Source: Adiantum capillus-veneris
Lineage: Eukaryota > Streptophyta > Polypodiopsida > Polypodiales > Pteridaceae
DNA length: 64,000 nucleotides
Reading direction: 5' to 3'
Assembly: GCA_014529385.2 (NCBI GenBank)
Contig: CM043960.1
Coordinates: forward strand, 74,005,410-74,069,409
The notes under the pieces are model-generated. The model was not told the DNA's origin. It searched no databases and worked only from the letters and a program-made list of their open reading frames with translations. A program made the translations under genes and the position numbers. Shown here piece by piece: positions 1 through 11,640 of this stretch. Each line of letters begins with the position of its first letter. Position 1 is the stretch's first letter.

Positions 1-2396
1 GTGGTCCACTCAAAACCTGTGACTGTGGCCTCACATTTTGTACAACCACATCATCTTTTACATCAGCCCCAATAGTGCCATGTGCATTACTGTACCAGCT
101 GCTCATCTCATCAAAGACTACATCTCTGCTCACTCGTAATTCTCGTGTAGTAGGATTGTAGCACCTGTACCCATTTTGTTCAAGGGAATATCCCACAAGA
201 ATACATTTCTCTGCTTTAGGATCCAATTTCCTACGCAACTCATCTGGTACATGCACGTAAGCTATGCAGCCAAACACTTTCAAGTGTGCCAAATCAGGCT
301 TTGTACCTGTAAACTTTTCCTCAGGTGTTACATCATGCACCGCAGCTGTAGGTGTCCTGTTCATAATGTACACAGCTGTATTTACAGCTTTAGCCGAGAA
401 ATGATGAGGCATGTTCTTCTCATTCATCAATGCACGTGAAACCTCTGCAATGTGCCTGTTTTTCCTTTCTGCGACCCCATTCTGCTGTGGAGTATATCTG
501 CATGTAAACTGCCTGTGTATACCATGCATTCGCAGAAAATCTGAAAAATCATTGGAGAAGTACTCTCCCGCTCCATCTGACCTAAATGTCTTGATTTGCA
601 TATCTGTCTCCTTCTCAATGATGACTTTGAAGTCTTGAAAGTGACCAAACACTTCACTTTTGTTACGCATGAAGTAGACCCATACTTTCCTTGTATGGTC
701 ATCAATGAAAGAGACATAATACCTGCAACCATGTATACTTGCAGTATTGGTTGGACCCCAAACATCTGTGTGCACCACCTCAAGTGGCTTTTTACATACA
801 TTGCGCTCATGTGGAAATGAGCCCTTTGACTGTTTTCCAAACTGGCATGTTGCACACACTTTATACATACCATCCACCTTGAATATGGGCAAACCTTTTA
901 CAATCTGTTTTGATTGCATGCTGCGCAATCTTTGCTCATTGACATGGCCAATGCGTTTGTGCCAAATGTCAACATCAGCCACAACACTTGTGCCCTGTGC
1001 AAATAATAGCTTTTACCTCAGGCATGTCTACATTCAGCGTAAACATTCTGCCCACACATTTGCCCTCTGTGATCAGCTTACAGCCATTCTGGAAATCTTC
1101 TACATAACAGCCATTTGGATTGAAGCGAACCTGCAAACCCTGCTCAACCATTTGTCCAACAGAAACAAGATTCTTTGTAATGTTTGGGACATGAAGTACA
1201 TCTGCTAAGTACTTTGATTTCCCACTCTTCGTATTTAGAGGTATGTCCCCTACATGAGCAATGGGGTGAGCTGTGTCATCTCCTGTCTGCACATAGCCTA
1301 ACACATCTGGTTTGCGTATATCTCTAAACCACTCTCCACGAGACGTCATGTGATTAGAGGCACCTGAATCCACATACCAAACATCATCTTGGGTGGAATT
1401 CTCTGCAGTCATTGTATTCATTACATGCTGCATAACAAACATGCGCTCGTTTTTGCTGTCATCTGCATCTCTGCTAGTAGATGCATAGTTGCCTTGTTCT
1501 CTCTTTCTACTTGCTTTTCCCTTTGGACAGTCACGTGACATGTGACCTCTTTCACCACAAGTCCAACATTCTCTACTATCTGGAGTATGTTGTTGCCTGC
1601 TTGATCCTGCACCACGACCTCTTTGACTCCCCCTGCCTTGAGACTGGTTTCCCCTGCCACCTGTATTGTTTTGATTTGATTGAACTTCCAGAAATTGGCC
1701 CCTGCAACCCCTTGGGCCTCGACCACGACCTCTACCTCTACCTCTGTTGGAGTTAGAATAGAAGGCCTGTTCAGAATTATTTCTGCCATGAGAAGAAGAT
1801 GTGTCAAGGTTCTTCTCCTCAAGAATAAGCATAGAAATCAAATCTTGGAACACGGGGATGTCGTCTCTTGTATTCATGGAAGGCCTAAAATGTACATACT
1901 CATCTCCTAGACCATCCAAGCATGCACGGACAATGTCATCGTCTTCCACTGAGACTTTAATAGATCCAAGAGCCTCAATGATACTCTTGATCTTCAAAGC
2001 ATAATCATTGATGGAGAGGTTGTTTCTCTTAACCTGATTTAGCTCCGACTTTAGTTGAAGCTTCCTGGCCTTGGTGTTCACCTCAAACACTCTGCCTAAG
2101 TTTCTCCATGCAATGGCAGGGGTTTCAGCATCCTGTAGATAGCCCATCATGCCATCTGTGATGCTCATAGAAAGACAATACATCACTTTGCTCTAGCCTT
2201 GTTGCCAGTCCCTCAAAGCTTTCCTTTGTTCTGCTGTAGCATTTGCCTCGGGAATCTCTGGTTCCTTTTCATTGTCTCCTTCTACATAGTCCCAATAACC
2301 TTTTCCTTTTAGGAAATTTGTTATTCTGAACTTCCATGCAGGGTAGTTATTTTTCTCAAGCTTCTCAGTAACAATCTGACTGAAACCGTCAGACAT
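1..2396 (-). pseudogene. Ty1/copia gag-pol polyprotein, 5' part, disrupted
   Basis: Capsid, protease and integrase part of a copia retrotransposon; RT and RNase H lie beyond the left edge. Gag starts at 2396 (MSDGFSQIVTEKLEKNNYP) and has a UBN2-like capsid region, a Gly/Arg-rich tract and a zinc knuckle CWTCGERGHMSRDC (1527-1568). The protease motif DSGAS (DSG at 1362-1370) follows, then the pre-integrase WHKRIGHVN region. The integrase shows a D,D35E triad: Asp at about 764-766 (HTDVWGP), Asp at 575-577 (RSDGAGEY) and Glu at 467-469 (GVAERKN). Two lesions are visible: an in-frame TAG at 2193-2195 and a one-base gain in the T run at 1011-1014, which shifts the frame between protease and integrase. 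Otherwise the frame is open to base 1. Family assignment is firm from motif order; lineage within copia is not assigned. Confidence 0.95.
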
Positions 2397-2651
2397 CTTG
2401 AAGCACTAAGACAAAATAGCTGCAATCTGCAAAAACCTGCAAATCTGTTGAACCTGCTATCGTGGTTCCTGTAACGCTTTCTACACTCAACGAGTGTCCA
2501 CAATCAAGCGTACATACAACCACTGTACTTGTACAGTAAATCTCTATATACTGCACTTTGGAGACCTGTTCAGAAACTTGGCATCTGGTCGTGGATTGCG
2601 AACAAAGGGATTGTGATGCTCTTGCTCTCTTAGCCTCTCTTGCCTGCACCA

Positions 2652-2664
2652 GGCTCTGATACCA
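2652..2664 (-). other. Primer binding site (initiator tRNA-Met) of the copia element
   Basis: The minus strand reads TGGTATCAGAGCC, the usual copia PBS complementary to the 3' end of initiator tRNA-Met. It directly follows the LTR end (...TTTACA) and lies about 255 bases before the gag start, fixing the orientation of the element. Confidence 0.9.
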
Positions 2665-2901
2665 TGTAAAGAATGAGGATGCAAGAGAGCTACACAAGAC
2701 AAGCACAAAGCACACAGAGATGGAAAGCTTCTTCTTCTTCTTTACAGAAAAGAGAGTACAAAATGACTAAGTGCTAAAGCTGAAAAGTAGCACATATGTA
2801 CATGCGGTCACTAAGTGTGAACTCGCTAGAAGCGTACTAGGCTGGCACTATAAGTGTAGTCCAGCTGTAGAATCACTCGCAGAGATCCTCCGTGTCGGTC
2901 A
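2665..2901 (-). repeat. 5' LTR of the left-edge copia element (outer end approximate)
   Basis: On the minus strand this segment ends ...CTCATTCTTTACA immediately before the PBS, so the inner boundary at 2665 is sharp. The outer boundary is a guess: a CA (plus strand) at 2900-2901 would give a 237-bp LTR, but the partner LTR is outside the window so it cannot be aligned. Confidence 0.6.
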
Positions 2902-2956
2902 CCTAACGCGCTAGTGAGTAAATGCCGTAAGCGGCCAAGACCCGTAGTGGATGCCA

Positions 2957-3330
2957 GCTCAAGGTGTAGAGAAGGCTTTGTAAACAGATGCATATGGTGT
3001 GATAGTACTGACCATGCAAGGAGGGATTGTGAAATCTTTAAAGACGCTTTGACAAAGGAGCTTGTTTTCTTTAAAGATGGAAATATTCACTTGAGTGAGA
3101 CCGGTAAGCTCTTGGGGACAAACTTTGGAAAGGGCAAGATGAAGAAGCTAGTTGAGGACATGGCTACTAGCCATGATATCTCAATGGTTGAGGCAGCCGC
3201 CTATGGGTTGAAGATGGACCCTACTAAGAAAAAGGGATTAGTCAAGGTTGGAGAAGAGGAATCTAATGGTATTGGAGAGCTATGGCTATGCGCTATAGAA
3301 TCTTCTATGAAGGGTAAAATGACTAGGTTG
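2957..3330 (+). pseudogene. Ty3-type gag fragment, inverted copy
   Basis: Fragment of a retrotransposon gag with a knuckle-like CIWCDSTDHARRDC, followed by LTKELVFFKDGNIHL and GKGKMKKLVEDMATSHD. The same protein stretch is encoded on the opposite strand at about 3650-4020 with high identity (roughly nine bases in ten by eye), so the two copies form an inverted repeat with a spacer of about 330 bp. The frame is open here, whereas the minus copy has stops. No capsid domain and no LTR accompany this copy, so it is a stray piece joined by rearrangement. Homology ends near 3330; the 3331-3590 spacer resembles neither arm. Confidence 0.75.
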
Positions 3331-3593
3331 CCATTTCTATGTCAAATTGGATTTTGTAAGCAAGGCCCTTTGCTTTGGATTTTGTTGCTTCCTTCTTCTT
3401 TTATTTAGAGGCTTCTTACATAGGAACTTCGGGGACAGGAATTTGTTGCGGAGAAGGTGATCTAGGAGGCATTGTGTCATTTACGCCTCCACTCCTTGTG
3501 GCCCTCTTTAAAGACCCTTCATCCCCATTCTTGCGCCTCCATTTCTCTTCGACAATAGACTCATTGACATTTATCAATGTATGCATGCACTCA

Positions 3594-4864
3594 TAAATAA
3601 TCTACATGGTCTCTCCAACCTGTTTCTAGCCGAATGCAGTCTCCAGCTTCATGTAAAACCTTTGGAGTCATTTTACCCTTCATAGCACATTCTATAGCGC
3701 ATGTCCATAGCTCTCCAATACCATTAGATTCCTCTTCTCCAGCCTTGATTGATCTCTTTTTGTTAATAGGATCCACCTTCAACCCATAGGCGGCTGCCTC
3801 AACCATTAAGATGGCATGGCTAGTAGCCATGTCCTCAACTAGCTTCTTCATCCCGCCCTTTTAAAAGTTTGTCCCCAAGAGCTTAACTGTCTCACTTAAG
3901 TGAATCTTTCCATCTTTAAAGAAAACAAGCTCCTTTGTCACAGCATCTTTAAATCTTTCACAATGCCTCCTTGCATGGTCAGTACTATCACACAATATGC
4001 ATCTGTTTACAAAATCCCTCTCTGCTTTGATGCCATTGCCCTGTAGGTTGACCTGATGGCTACCCCTTCTCTCATAGCCTTGTAAGCTTTAACTTTAGCT
4101 CTTGCATTCCATTAACAATATCATCCAAGATGGACTTGTCACTCTTTGGAGACACTATAACAGGATTTATAAGACTCTCGGGAACACTTGGGACTTGAGT
4201 AGGGTTGACTATCATCTTGTCTCTTTGTTGTTGTCGCTTAGTTAACAGCAGAATGGCGTCTTCAACTTCATTCCAATTAGTCTTTCAGCCTTGTTTTGCA
4301 TCCTTATCCTCAAGTATTAGCTCTAGCTTCTCTTGAATCTCTTTACTTGCGGCCTACAAAAAGAGCTCTCTGTTGTCTGAATTTAGGGTAGCCTTCTCAG
4401 TCCTTGAAAGTTGATCATAGCGGCGTTCAAATTCCCGTAGTAGTTCGGTAGGTGAAAGTCCCTCTTTTGGATGAACTACCCACTCTACAAAAGTCCTCTT
4501 TGTTACCCTTTTGGAGTCTTCCATGAAATACTCTTCCTTGAAGGCTAATTTGAATGCTTCCCAAGTTGCCCCATGCTCATTTCAAATTCCCCTTACATGT
4601 TCTCTGATCTCGGGCAATGAAGCTCCACCTCCTTTACATATCCACAAAGATACTTTGTTACATCTTTACCTTTAAATTGGTCCATTTTTTCTTCACCACA
4701 GATTGAAGCACTTTGGTTGAGGAAAGCTTCCTCCTCTCCACCGCATGTTGTTGCTGCATAAACACTACAAAGGCTTGAAACATTTGCATTGTGACTGGAT
4801 CAAACCGAACCCCCTGTTGTTCTTGTTGCTCCATAGATTTAAATGTTTGTTTTGAGACCTTCAA
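3594..4864 (-). pseudogene. Ty3-type retrotransposon gag, degraded
   Basis: Read on the minus strand from 4864: a Gln-rich start (MKVSKQTFKSMEQQEQQG), a capsid-like stretch with GASLPEIREHVRG and EAFKLAFKEEYFMEDSKRVTK, the segment LREFERRYDQLSRTEKATL, then a knuckle-like CILCDSTDHARRHC (near 3980-4020) and the MKKLVEDMATSHAIL tail shared with the inverted copy at 2957-3330. Several stops interrupt it, for example KQG*KTNW near 4285 and TNF*KGG near 3862, plus probable frameshifts near 4580. A possible gag continuation in another frame runs on to about 3420. The putative LTR upstream (4919-6015) suits a gag-first layout. Lineage is not recognised. Confidence 0.75.
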
Positions 4865-4918
4865 TGAAGCTTTTTAACCCTCAACCTAGCCTACTTCCCA
4901 TTGGGTTCACCAGAAATG

Positions 4919-6015
4919 TGTCAAGAAGTGCGCAATGCGACTAGGAAAGCGTCGGGCCTCTAACTGTGAGGATTCATAGTAAATTCAAGCAAGGCATAGA
5001 TAATTTGAAGGCAAAAACACACTAAAAAAGAACAAAACTCCAACCATGAAAGCTCCACTTTGAAAAGGAACCAAGATTAACTCAAAACTCTTGTGTGTGT
5101 GAAGATTAGGTGTAGCCTTGCTCCCAATTACACAGATGCAGTGCTCATTCGACCTGTTAAAAACCCTAAATTTACGCTTTGATTCTTCATCGTGACCATT
5201 TCATGGAAGCTTAAATACTTAATTGGAGAATCCCAAGTAGTTATCTAAGGAGGGGAAACCCTAATTGGAGGCCTCACAGCCTCAACCATGTAGTGGAAGC
5301 AACACGGGACTACACTAGCACCCTGTAAAGGAATGGCTGTATCTCCTGCCTCATGTGCCCCAATGAGCTCATTCTTGGCTCTAAAAGTTTCCACAAAAAT
5401 TAAAAAATCACAAAACCATCGTAGATGTGGCATTTTGAGCTATTCTTAGGCTATTTTTGACCATTTTTATGGCCTTTTTAGCCATTTTTAGTCCAAAAAT
5501 GTCCCTTTTTGTCCGTAAAAAGCTCAAACGAGCTGGAAAAAATCCCTAAATTTTTGGAGAAATCCCCTTGGGCTCAAGTTTCATTTTGAACCTCATTTTT
5601 GCACTTGGTAATAATTTTGGATACATCGTTTATGCCAGGGTGAAAGCATGTTAACGTGTCGCGCTTTTTGTGCTAGTTAGCAGTTTCAAGTTAGCACGTT
5701 TTAAAAAATTTGGGCGTCCGGTAAAATTTTTACAATTCGTATCAAAATTTGTCGGAGGTTGTACATTTGGATTCCTTGTTTCAAGAGCTTTCTACTGATA
5801 TATCATATGTCATAGATCTTGGAGATGTAGCTCATGTTATTGTACTAGTTAGCATATGTCAAAATTGTTCTAGTTAGCATTGTCCGGGACACCAAAAAGC
5901 ATGACAAGTTAACATGCTTATAGCCGCCAGCGTACAAAACCTACTATTTTTGGCCAATACTGTCCGCATTGAACTTTCTAGAAAAAACGAGCGTGCCACT
6001 TCGATACACTTGACA
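4919..6015 (-). repeat. Putative 5' LTR of the gag element at 3.6-4.9 kb
   Basis: The segment is bounded by a perfect 7-bp terminal inverted repeat TGTCAAG...CTTGACA in the TG...CA arrangement expected of an LTR, 1,097 bp long. On the minus strand its end is followed after six bases by TGGTGAACCC, a possible PBS of unidentified tRNA type, then gag. A weak TATA-like TATTTAAG lies on the minus strand near 5208-5216. The motif TAGTTAGCA recurs at about 5674, 5838 and 5869. The partner LTR is not in the window, so the ends are inferred from the terminal repeat alone. Confidence 0.45.
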
Positions 6016-6904
6016 TTTGTACATTTCTAAAGCAAAATAGACATATATTTATGTGAAAAAGCATTCCATACTGTCGGCCTCGTTGTCCCGGAAAGGTATG
6101 TATACGACTGCAGCCGTGGCATCTATTTTCGTATATGTCACACTATGTACAATATAGCATTTGGTCCCACATGATAAAAGCATTGAGAGTGAGGTAGATA
6201 TTTTAGTTTCACTTTATGAGCGTGCCACGGCACGACACCGGGGATATTTTTCCACAACGAAAATACTCTCTAAGTGCTTGCGAAAGGAATGTTTGTCTTA
6301 CTGCTTTTGAAATTACTATGCTTGGGGTATCCCTATGGGTTTTTTGTTGTTGTTTATGCTTACTTAAGAAACAATAATACTAAGTTTATATGGAGTTTTA
6401 TTATGTTTTTCAATGCTCACTTAAAAGTGGATTGGTAGTGAAAATGAGTCATGCCTTATGAGGCCTTCAAGAAAACATGTTAATGACGCTTGCAAGCAGA
6501 AATGTTAATGATGCTTGCCAGCAAAACTACCAAAATACTAGCAAATTGAATTTTTCCAGCAAAAATTAACTCTGATGCGAGATTCCTTTGTACTTGGATC
6601 TTTAGTAGGTCGCTTGTCTCGGTGTAGTTGGATGAGCTGGAGCACCAAGATGGAGGTCGCATGACTCGACATTGCAATTGAAAAGATCAAGGAGGGGATG
6701 AAATTTTTGGCTTAAGTAATCAACGAAGGGTGAGCGGAGCACCCCCAATGGACATCCACCACAAGGTCGCAAATAGGACACCCTAATTGGAGTGGGGTTT
6801 ACACCATTCACGTCACAGCTAGTAGTGAGGATGAGCAACATTGCTAGGTCTAAACTATTAAGTAGTTGGCCACCAATGTGTCATCGAGGGGCGCAGTGCA
6901 ACAT

Positions 6905-6942
<38 letters not shown>

Positions 6943-7164
6943 GATGACAAGCTCATGCTATTTTCCGCTACGCACAAGTTATTAAGCCATTAAATGTTAA
7001 ACTCCCAAAGTAGAGTTACAAATTCTACTTGGTGTTTGAGTGATGTCTTCATCACAAAAATGATTCTAAGCATGCATACTATTTAAATTTGTGCACAAAA
7101 GAGGATTAGTCTTATAAGGCAAAAACATTGTTCATTTAAAAAGCATTCACATTTGTGTAGCATT
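6016..7164. other. No gene seen; probable decayed LTR sequence with CT microsatellite
   Basis: AT-rich sequence without a supportable reading frame. It lies where the 3' LTR of the chromovirus at 7.2-11.6 kb should be, but I could not find its ends. A (CT)n tract occupies 6907-6939. The phrase GAGCGTGCCAC occurs both just inside the preceding LTR (about 5990) and at about 6220. Confidence 0.5.
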
Positions 7165-9111
7165 GTAAGCATTGACAAGGTTCATAATATCCTTCAGCTG
7201 TATTCCTTGCATCCATATAGCATCTTCAAAAGGATAATTTTTTAGCTTAATAAGATACCATCGAATAATCTTACATGCTATAGTACCTTGTCTTCATGCC
7301 GAGGGATAGCTTCGGGTTGTAGCACCTCTTCTTGGTCTTTGATTTTTGGAGGGTCTTCAATAATTGGTTCTCTTGGTGGCGCTCCTTTGTAGGTCTTAAG
7401 TAGGCTCACATGAAAATCATTGTGTATGGGCCAATGGTTGGGCAACTTGAGTTGATAAGACATGTCATTATTTGGCTTCAAGATTTGAAAAGGACCATAG
7501 TATCTTTTGATGGCCTGTAGGATTTTTGCCCGTTGCTTGGCTCAAGCGAGCCTTGGGAAACTTAAGTAAGACCCGATTATTTTCTTAAGGCCCTTCTATG
7601 CTTGTCAGCACAACAGCTTTTTGCCTTTGTTGAGAGATGGATATAGCCTCCTTAACTTTTTGAGAATATTCTAGTAGGTCACAGCTATACTCATCAGTAG
7701 CGAAGATCTTCCCATGTACTTTAAGTGGCAAGGGACTTTTAGCTCTTCTCTTTATGATCTCAAAAGGTGCTTTTCCTGTAGTAGTATGGACAGTAGATTT
7801 CATGCATACTCTACAAGGGGTAAGTACTTCTCCCATTGTGATCGTTGATCTACTTTCGTAACATAAGTCTTTATTAGTAGACTGAGTATTGTAAGATTGG
7901 CTATCTCACTTTGGCCATCCGTTTCTGGGTGATACACCAAAGAGAAATTCAATCTTGTATCTAGATTTTCAAAGAGACCTTTCCAAAAATTACTGATCAT
8001 TCTAGGATCTCTATCTAACATGATGGATGTTGGTAATCCATGGTGTTTGAAAATTTGAGATATGAAGATGATTGCCATTTGGTGTGCCTTAATAGTCCTT
8101 TTGACAAGAATAAAGTGTGCTTGCTTGCTAAACCTGTCAACTATTGTCCGTATTTCCATGGATAGACTTGGGTAATCCAAATATAAAATCCATGGATATA
8201 CTCTCCCATGGTGAATTAGGGATTGGCAATGGATGGAGTAATCCAGGTTTCTTCCCTCTATCATACTTAGTCTTTTGGCATACTGTACATTTTGAAACAT
8301 ACTCTTGTATGTCCACTTTCATGGTAGGCCAATAGAAGTACGTCTCTACTCCTCAAAGAGTAGGTTTAATGCCTCTATGCCCGGATAGGGAGGAGCATGG
8401 GATTCATACATGACTTTCTCACAAAGGGAGTGGGTAACACATAGCCTATTTCCATGGAGAAGATAACCATCCTGCAAGGTGAATGGGTTAATCTTTCTTC
8501 CCCAAAGCAAGGGATGACATTACATCTTTAAAATTAGGGTCAGTATCATAGCCATCTATCATAGAAGATAGATCATTGTGAGTTGATATAGACACGCACT
8601 GACTTTTGGTCGTCGTGAAAGTGCATCAGGCAGTTGATTGTGCTTACCATCAATCTGAGCAATATGAAAATAAAATTGCAAAAGAAAGTTTGCCCACCTC
8701 ATTTGTTTGTAGAAAAGCTTGGTTTGCGTCATGAAGTACTTGAGACTTTGGTGGTGTGTTTGTAAAATGAATGGAGTCCCAAATAAATAGTGCTTCCATG
8801 TGTCTAGGGTATGTAGAACAACTAAAAGCTGTTTCTGATAAATGCCCAATACCCATTCATTCGTATTGAGCCTTCGGATCTCATATGCTATGGCATTCCC
8901 TTCTTGAAGCAAGACTGCTCCAAGGCAATCACCACAAGCATCACATTGGACCTCAAATGTCTTTGAGAGATTCGGAAGCATGAGGACTAGTTGAGAGGTA
9001 AGCTTCTCTTTGAGCTTGTCAAAAGCATTTTTCTCCTTAGCAGTCCATGAATACTTAACGTTCTTCTTCGTGAGTTATACGAGATGGCGAGCAAGTATTT
9101 TCGAGAAACAA
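7165..9111 (-). pseudogene. Chromovirus (Ty3) pol 3' half: RNase H, integrase, chromodomain
   Basis: Minus-strand reading gives, in order: the end of the RT (KYSWTAKEKNAFDKLKEKL), RNase H (FEVQCDACGDCLGAVLLQEG ... DALSRRPK, about 8980-8580), the zinc-binding linker (CTVCQKTKYD, about 8280), integrase with MDFIFGLPKS, LDRDPRMISNFW and YHPETDGQSEIAN (D,D,E), the GPY/F tail (YQLKLPNHWPIHNDFHVSLLKTY, about 7455-7380) and, in a shifted frame, a chromodomain (YLIKLKNYPFEDAIW, about 7255-7210). The chromodomain would target integration to marked chromatin. At least three frameshifts (about 8140, 7805, 7290) and several stops make it non-functional. The catalytic half of RT is missing upstream. The gag-protease relic at 10.49-11.64 kb, same strand and same order, is probably the other half of this element. 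Confidence 0.9.
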
Positions 9112-9667
9112 AATTAATGAGCAAGTCTCTTTAGAAATGTCAATACTATTGAAAAAAAAAATTAAACTGCAATGGCTATTTACACCAGAGCCACCAATGT
9201 TATAGCCAAGACAAGTGGTGGGTCATCAACCATATGGTCAACAATTTTTTGATTGTCCTTATCCAACAAGCTCTTTGATTTAAATTAAATTCAAGTGTTG
9301 CAAAATTTAGAGAATGCAAAAAATACATAGTTAAACCACATGTCAAAGAGCTTGCCCAGTTTCGCTTTGGATAAAGGAAGCCTCATAGTGTCACATTAGG
9401 CTATAAGAAAAATGTTGGCCATGTTTTTTGGCGAGCGGCCCATGGTAAGGCATGCACATTTCTTGATGACTGCCAAGGCCCAAAGCCTACAAGCTATATT
9501 CGAGCTCCCACTTTTGGAGAACGACCGCGTCGGTGTGCAATAGAAAAGATGGTTGGGCTGGTAAGGCCGGTCCTTTGACAAGGTGAGGATACCACCATTT
9601 TCTTTTCTTGCAGCCAACGAGGGCTTGCCATCTCAAATGGGCCGCTTTTTGCCTAACAAGAAGTATA
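9112..9667. other. No gene seen; filler between pol remnant and MITE
   Basis: This stretch occupies the place where RT fingers/palm should be but shows no RT motif in any frame. It is probably unrelated sequence brought in when the RT was deleted. Confidence 0.5.
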
Positions 9668-9676
9668 TATATTTTT

Positions 9677-10169
9677 GGGAAAATTACCAAACCACCTCTC
9701 TAATTTGTTGGAATTTCCAAAATACCCCTCAAATTTAAAAATTTCCCAAAATACCCTTGTATTTATTTTGGTTGGATTTTTCAACATTTTCTAATCTTTA
9801 TTCCTTTTTGACATTAGAGATCCGTTTTTAAGTGACTAGCATGTAATTTGTCACAAATTATCTCAAGAAAAAGGAAATTATGTCTAAAAATAGTGAAGCA
9901 ATTCATCTCCAAAGCCTAAATGACAAGCTCAAATTTTAGTTTTTGCATCTTGTATTGATAGTCAATCAGTCTTCTTACAAAAAGCTGCAATTTTTTTATC
10001 TTTGGAGATATTTAATCTCACAACCAATGGTATTTTAGGAATTTTCATAAATTTGGAGGGTGAACTTAAAATTTATGACAAAATATTCGGGTTTTTTTGG
10101 GAATTTGTGAAATTTTAGGTGTATTTTGGGAATTTTTACAAAGTAGAGGGGTATTTTGGAAATTTACCC
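9677..10169. mobile_element. Mutator-like MITE (493 bp) with 9-bp target duplication
   Basis: Long, imperfect terminal inverted repeats: the left end starts GGGAAAATTACCAAACCACC and the reverse complement of the right end starts GGGTAAATTTCCAAAATACC. Inside both arms the phrase CCAAAATACCCCTC recurs. The flanks are TATATTTTT (9668-9676) and TATATTTTC (10170-10178), an 8/9 match. Nine-base target duplications and long terminal repeats are the hallmark of Mutator-like elements. There is no coding capacity, so it is non-autonomous. It sits inside the gutted chromovirus. Confidence 0.8.
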
Positions 10170-10178
10170 TATATTTTC

Positions 10179-10476
10179 TATTAAAAAAATTCAAGGATCT
10201 TTTCTTTCGACAATGGTTTGCAGCTACAACCAGCCCGTGCCAGCACGGACTAGTTGCAGGAGCAAACTAGTAGTGTGAGATGGCTCTAGATTGCTTGGCT
10301 AGGCCAGCGGCAAGGACATTCGGGGCGCAAGGAGGGTCTCACCTGGCAGTGGAGAGAGAGAGAGAGATTCCTACCATTTTCATTTGATAAATCATTAGCA
10401 TCAATAGTGGATTCTTTGATAAAAATTATATACATAGAAATCGAGCTTTTCATTGATTTATCAAAAGCTAGTGAAT
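10179..10476. other. No gene seen
   Basis: Contains the short inverted pair CCCGTGCCAGCACGG near 10231 and a short GAGA run near 10354-10366. Nothing recognisable as coding. Confidence 0.4.
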
Positions 10477-11640
10477 TTACAAGTGGTATAGTACGACTAG
10501 ACCATTAACATCTCTATGCATGCTCTTTCCCCTATAGTTGAAGTAGATTCTCCTTTCAAGGAACTTCATGCGGGCAGCCATGAGGTTGAACCATGGTACC
10601 CCTCTGACAGCATCCTCATGTTGGCGAGGAGAGATGAAAAAGTCTTCTTTGTCGACATAGCTTTGGACATGAAGTCTCAAATTCCCAATCAAGTGAGTAA
10701 CAGAGTCTTGTGTCAGCAGTTATAGTATCTCCCATCTCAAAAGCTTGAATGCCCAAATTGGTGGCCAACTCCATTGATATGAAGTTGTGAGTAGAGCCAG
10801 GGTCAAAGAAGATGAAGGCATCATGTTCCCTTACCTTTCCCCAATCATAGGAGAGAGGTGATCCTTTGCAATGAGCATCCTCTTTTGGAGCTTCGATGGT
10901 GGAAGCTCTAGAAGTCTCACTATGGGAATTTCTCTTGGGGCAAGAAAGATAGACATGTCCTTGCTCCCCACACTTAAAACACTTATGGTCCTTGCGAAAA
11001 GCTTCAAGCTCTTTAAGAGAGAGTTTGTTTTTACCTTTGTAAAATCCCTTCTCTTTGGATCGATTGTTGTTGTTGTTGTTATTGGAATTGCCTTGGGAAG
11101 AATTTTGGGCATTGGTTTTCCCCTTTGCATCAATTTTGTCTTTGTTTTCCATGGGCTTGACATTTAGTCTAGCCCCTTGTTGGAAATTGATGCGGGAGGA
11201 AACCATGGTGTGGTGGATTACTTTGGTGATAGAACCAAGCCATTGGGAGTTGACATACTTGGCCATTTCTTCAGGTAATCCCACACAAAACTGTTGCTTT
11301 TGCTCGGTGAAGTCTATCTTTTGGAAGACAGTAGCCGTGAGATGTAAATCCCAAAACTTGTCCACATATTTATGAATAGACTCATGTGATGGAAGCTTCA
11401 AACTGTGTCATTTGGTAAGTAATTTGTCCTTTGCATCACTTGCAAGGAACTGCTTCATGATGGAAACTCGTAGAGTTTTCCATGACTTTGGGGCTTCATC
11501 GTTGCCACAAAGGCTAGCCCACAATAGATAAGGAGGTTCCTATGCCATAGAGAAGAGTGGTTTGGCTACTGTCATTGCTGTTTTGGAAGGCGGGTAGAGG
11601 GCCTTCCTTCTCTCCCTATGCAACTCTTCCTGAAGAAGAT
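10477..11640 (-). pseudogene. Chromovirus (Ty3) gag-protease, disrupted
   Basis: Minus strand: capsid C-terminal part (VSIMKQFLASDAKDKLL, then SIHKYVDKFWDLHLTATVF), an Asn/Lys-rich linker, zinc knuckle CFKCGEQGHVYLSC (10940-10981), and a retropepsin with AFIFFDPGSTHNFIS (catalytic motif at 10781-10804). The usual D-S/T-G triad reads D-P-G here. The protease C-terminal half continues in another frame from about 10690 (RLHVQSYVDKEDFFISPRQHEDAVRGVPWF). There is a TGA between the capsid segments near 11403 and another stop near 11555. The order gag-protease followed by pol at 7.2-9.1 kb on the same strand suggests one chromovirus that lost its RT. Confidence 0.85.

Noticed and set aside
427-873. 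148-codon minus frame near the left edge
   Set aside because: The neighbouring frame carries the full copia integrase D,D35E core, so this is an out-of-frame shadow.
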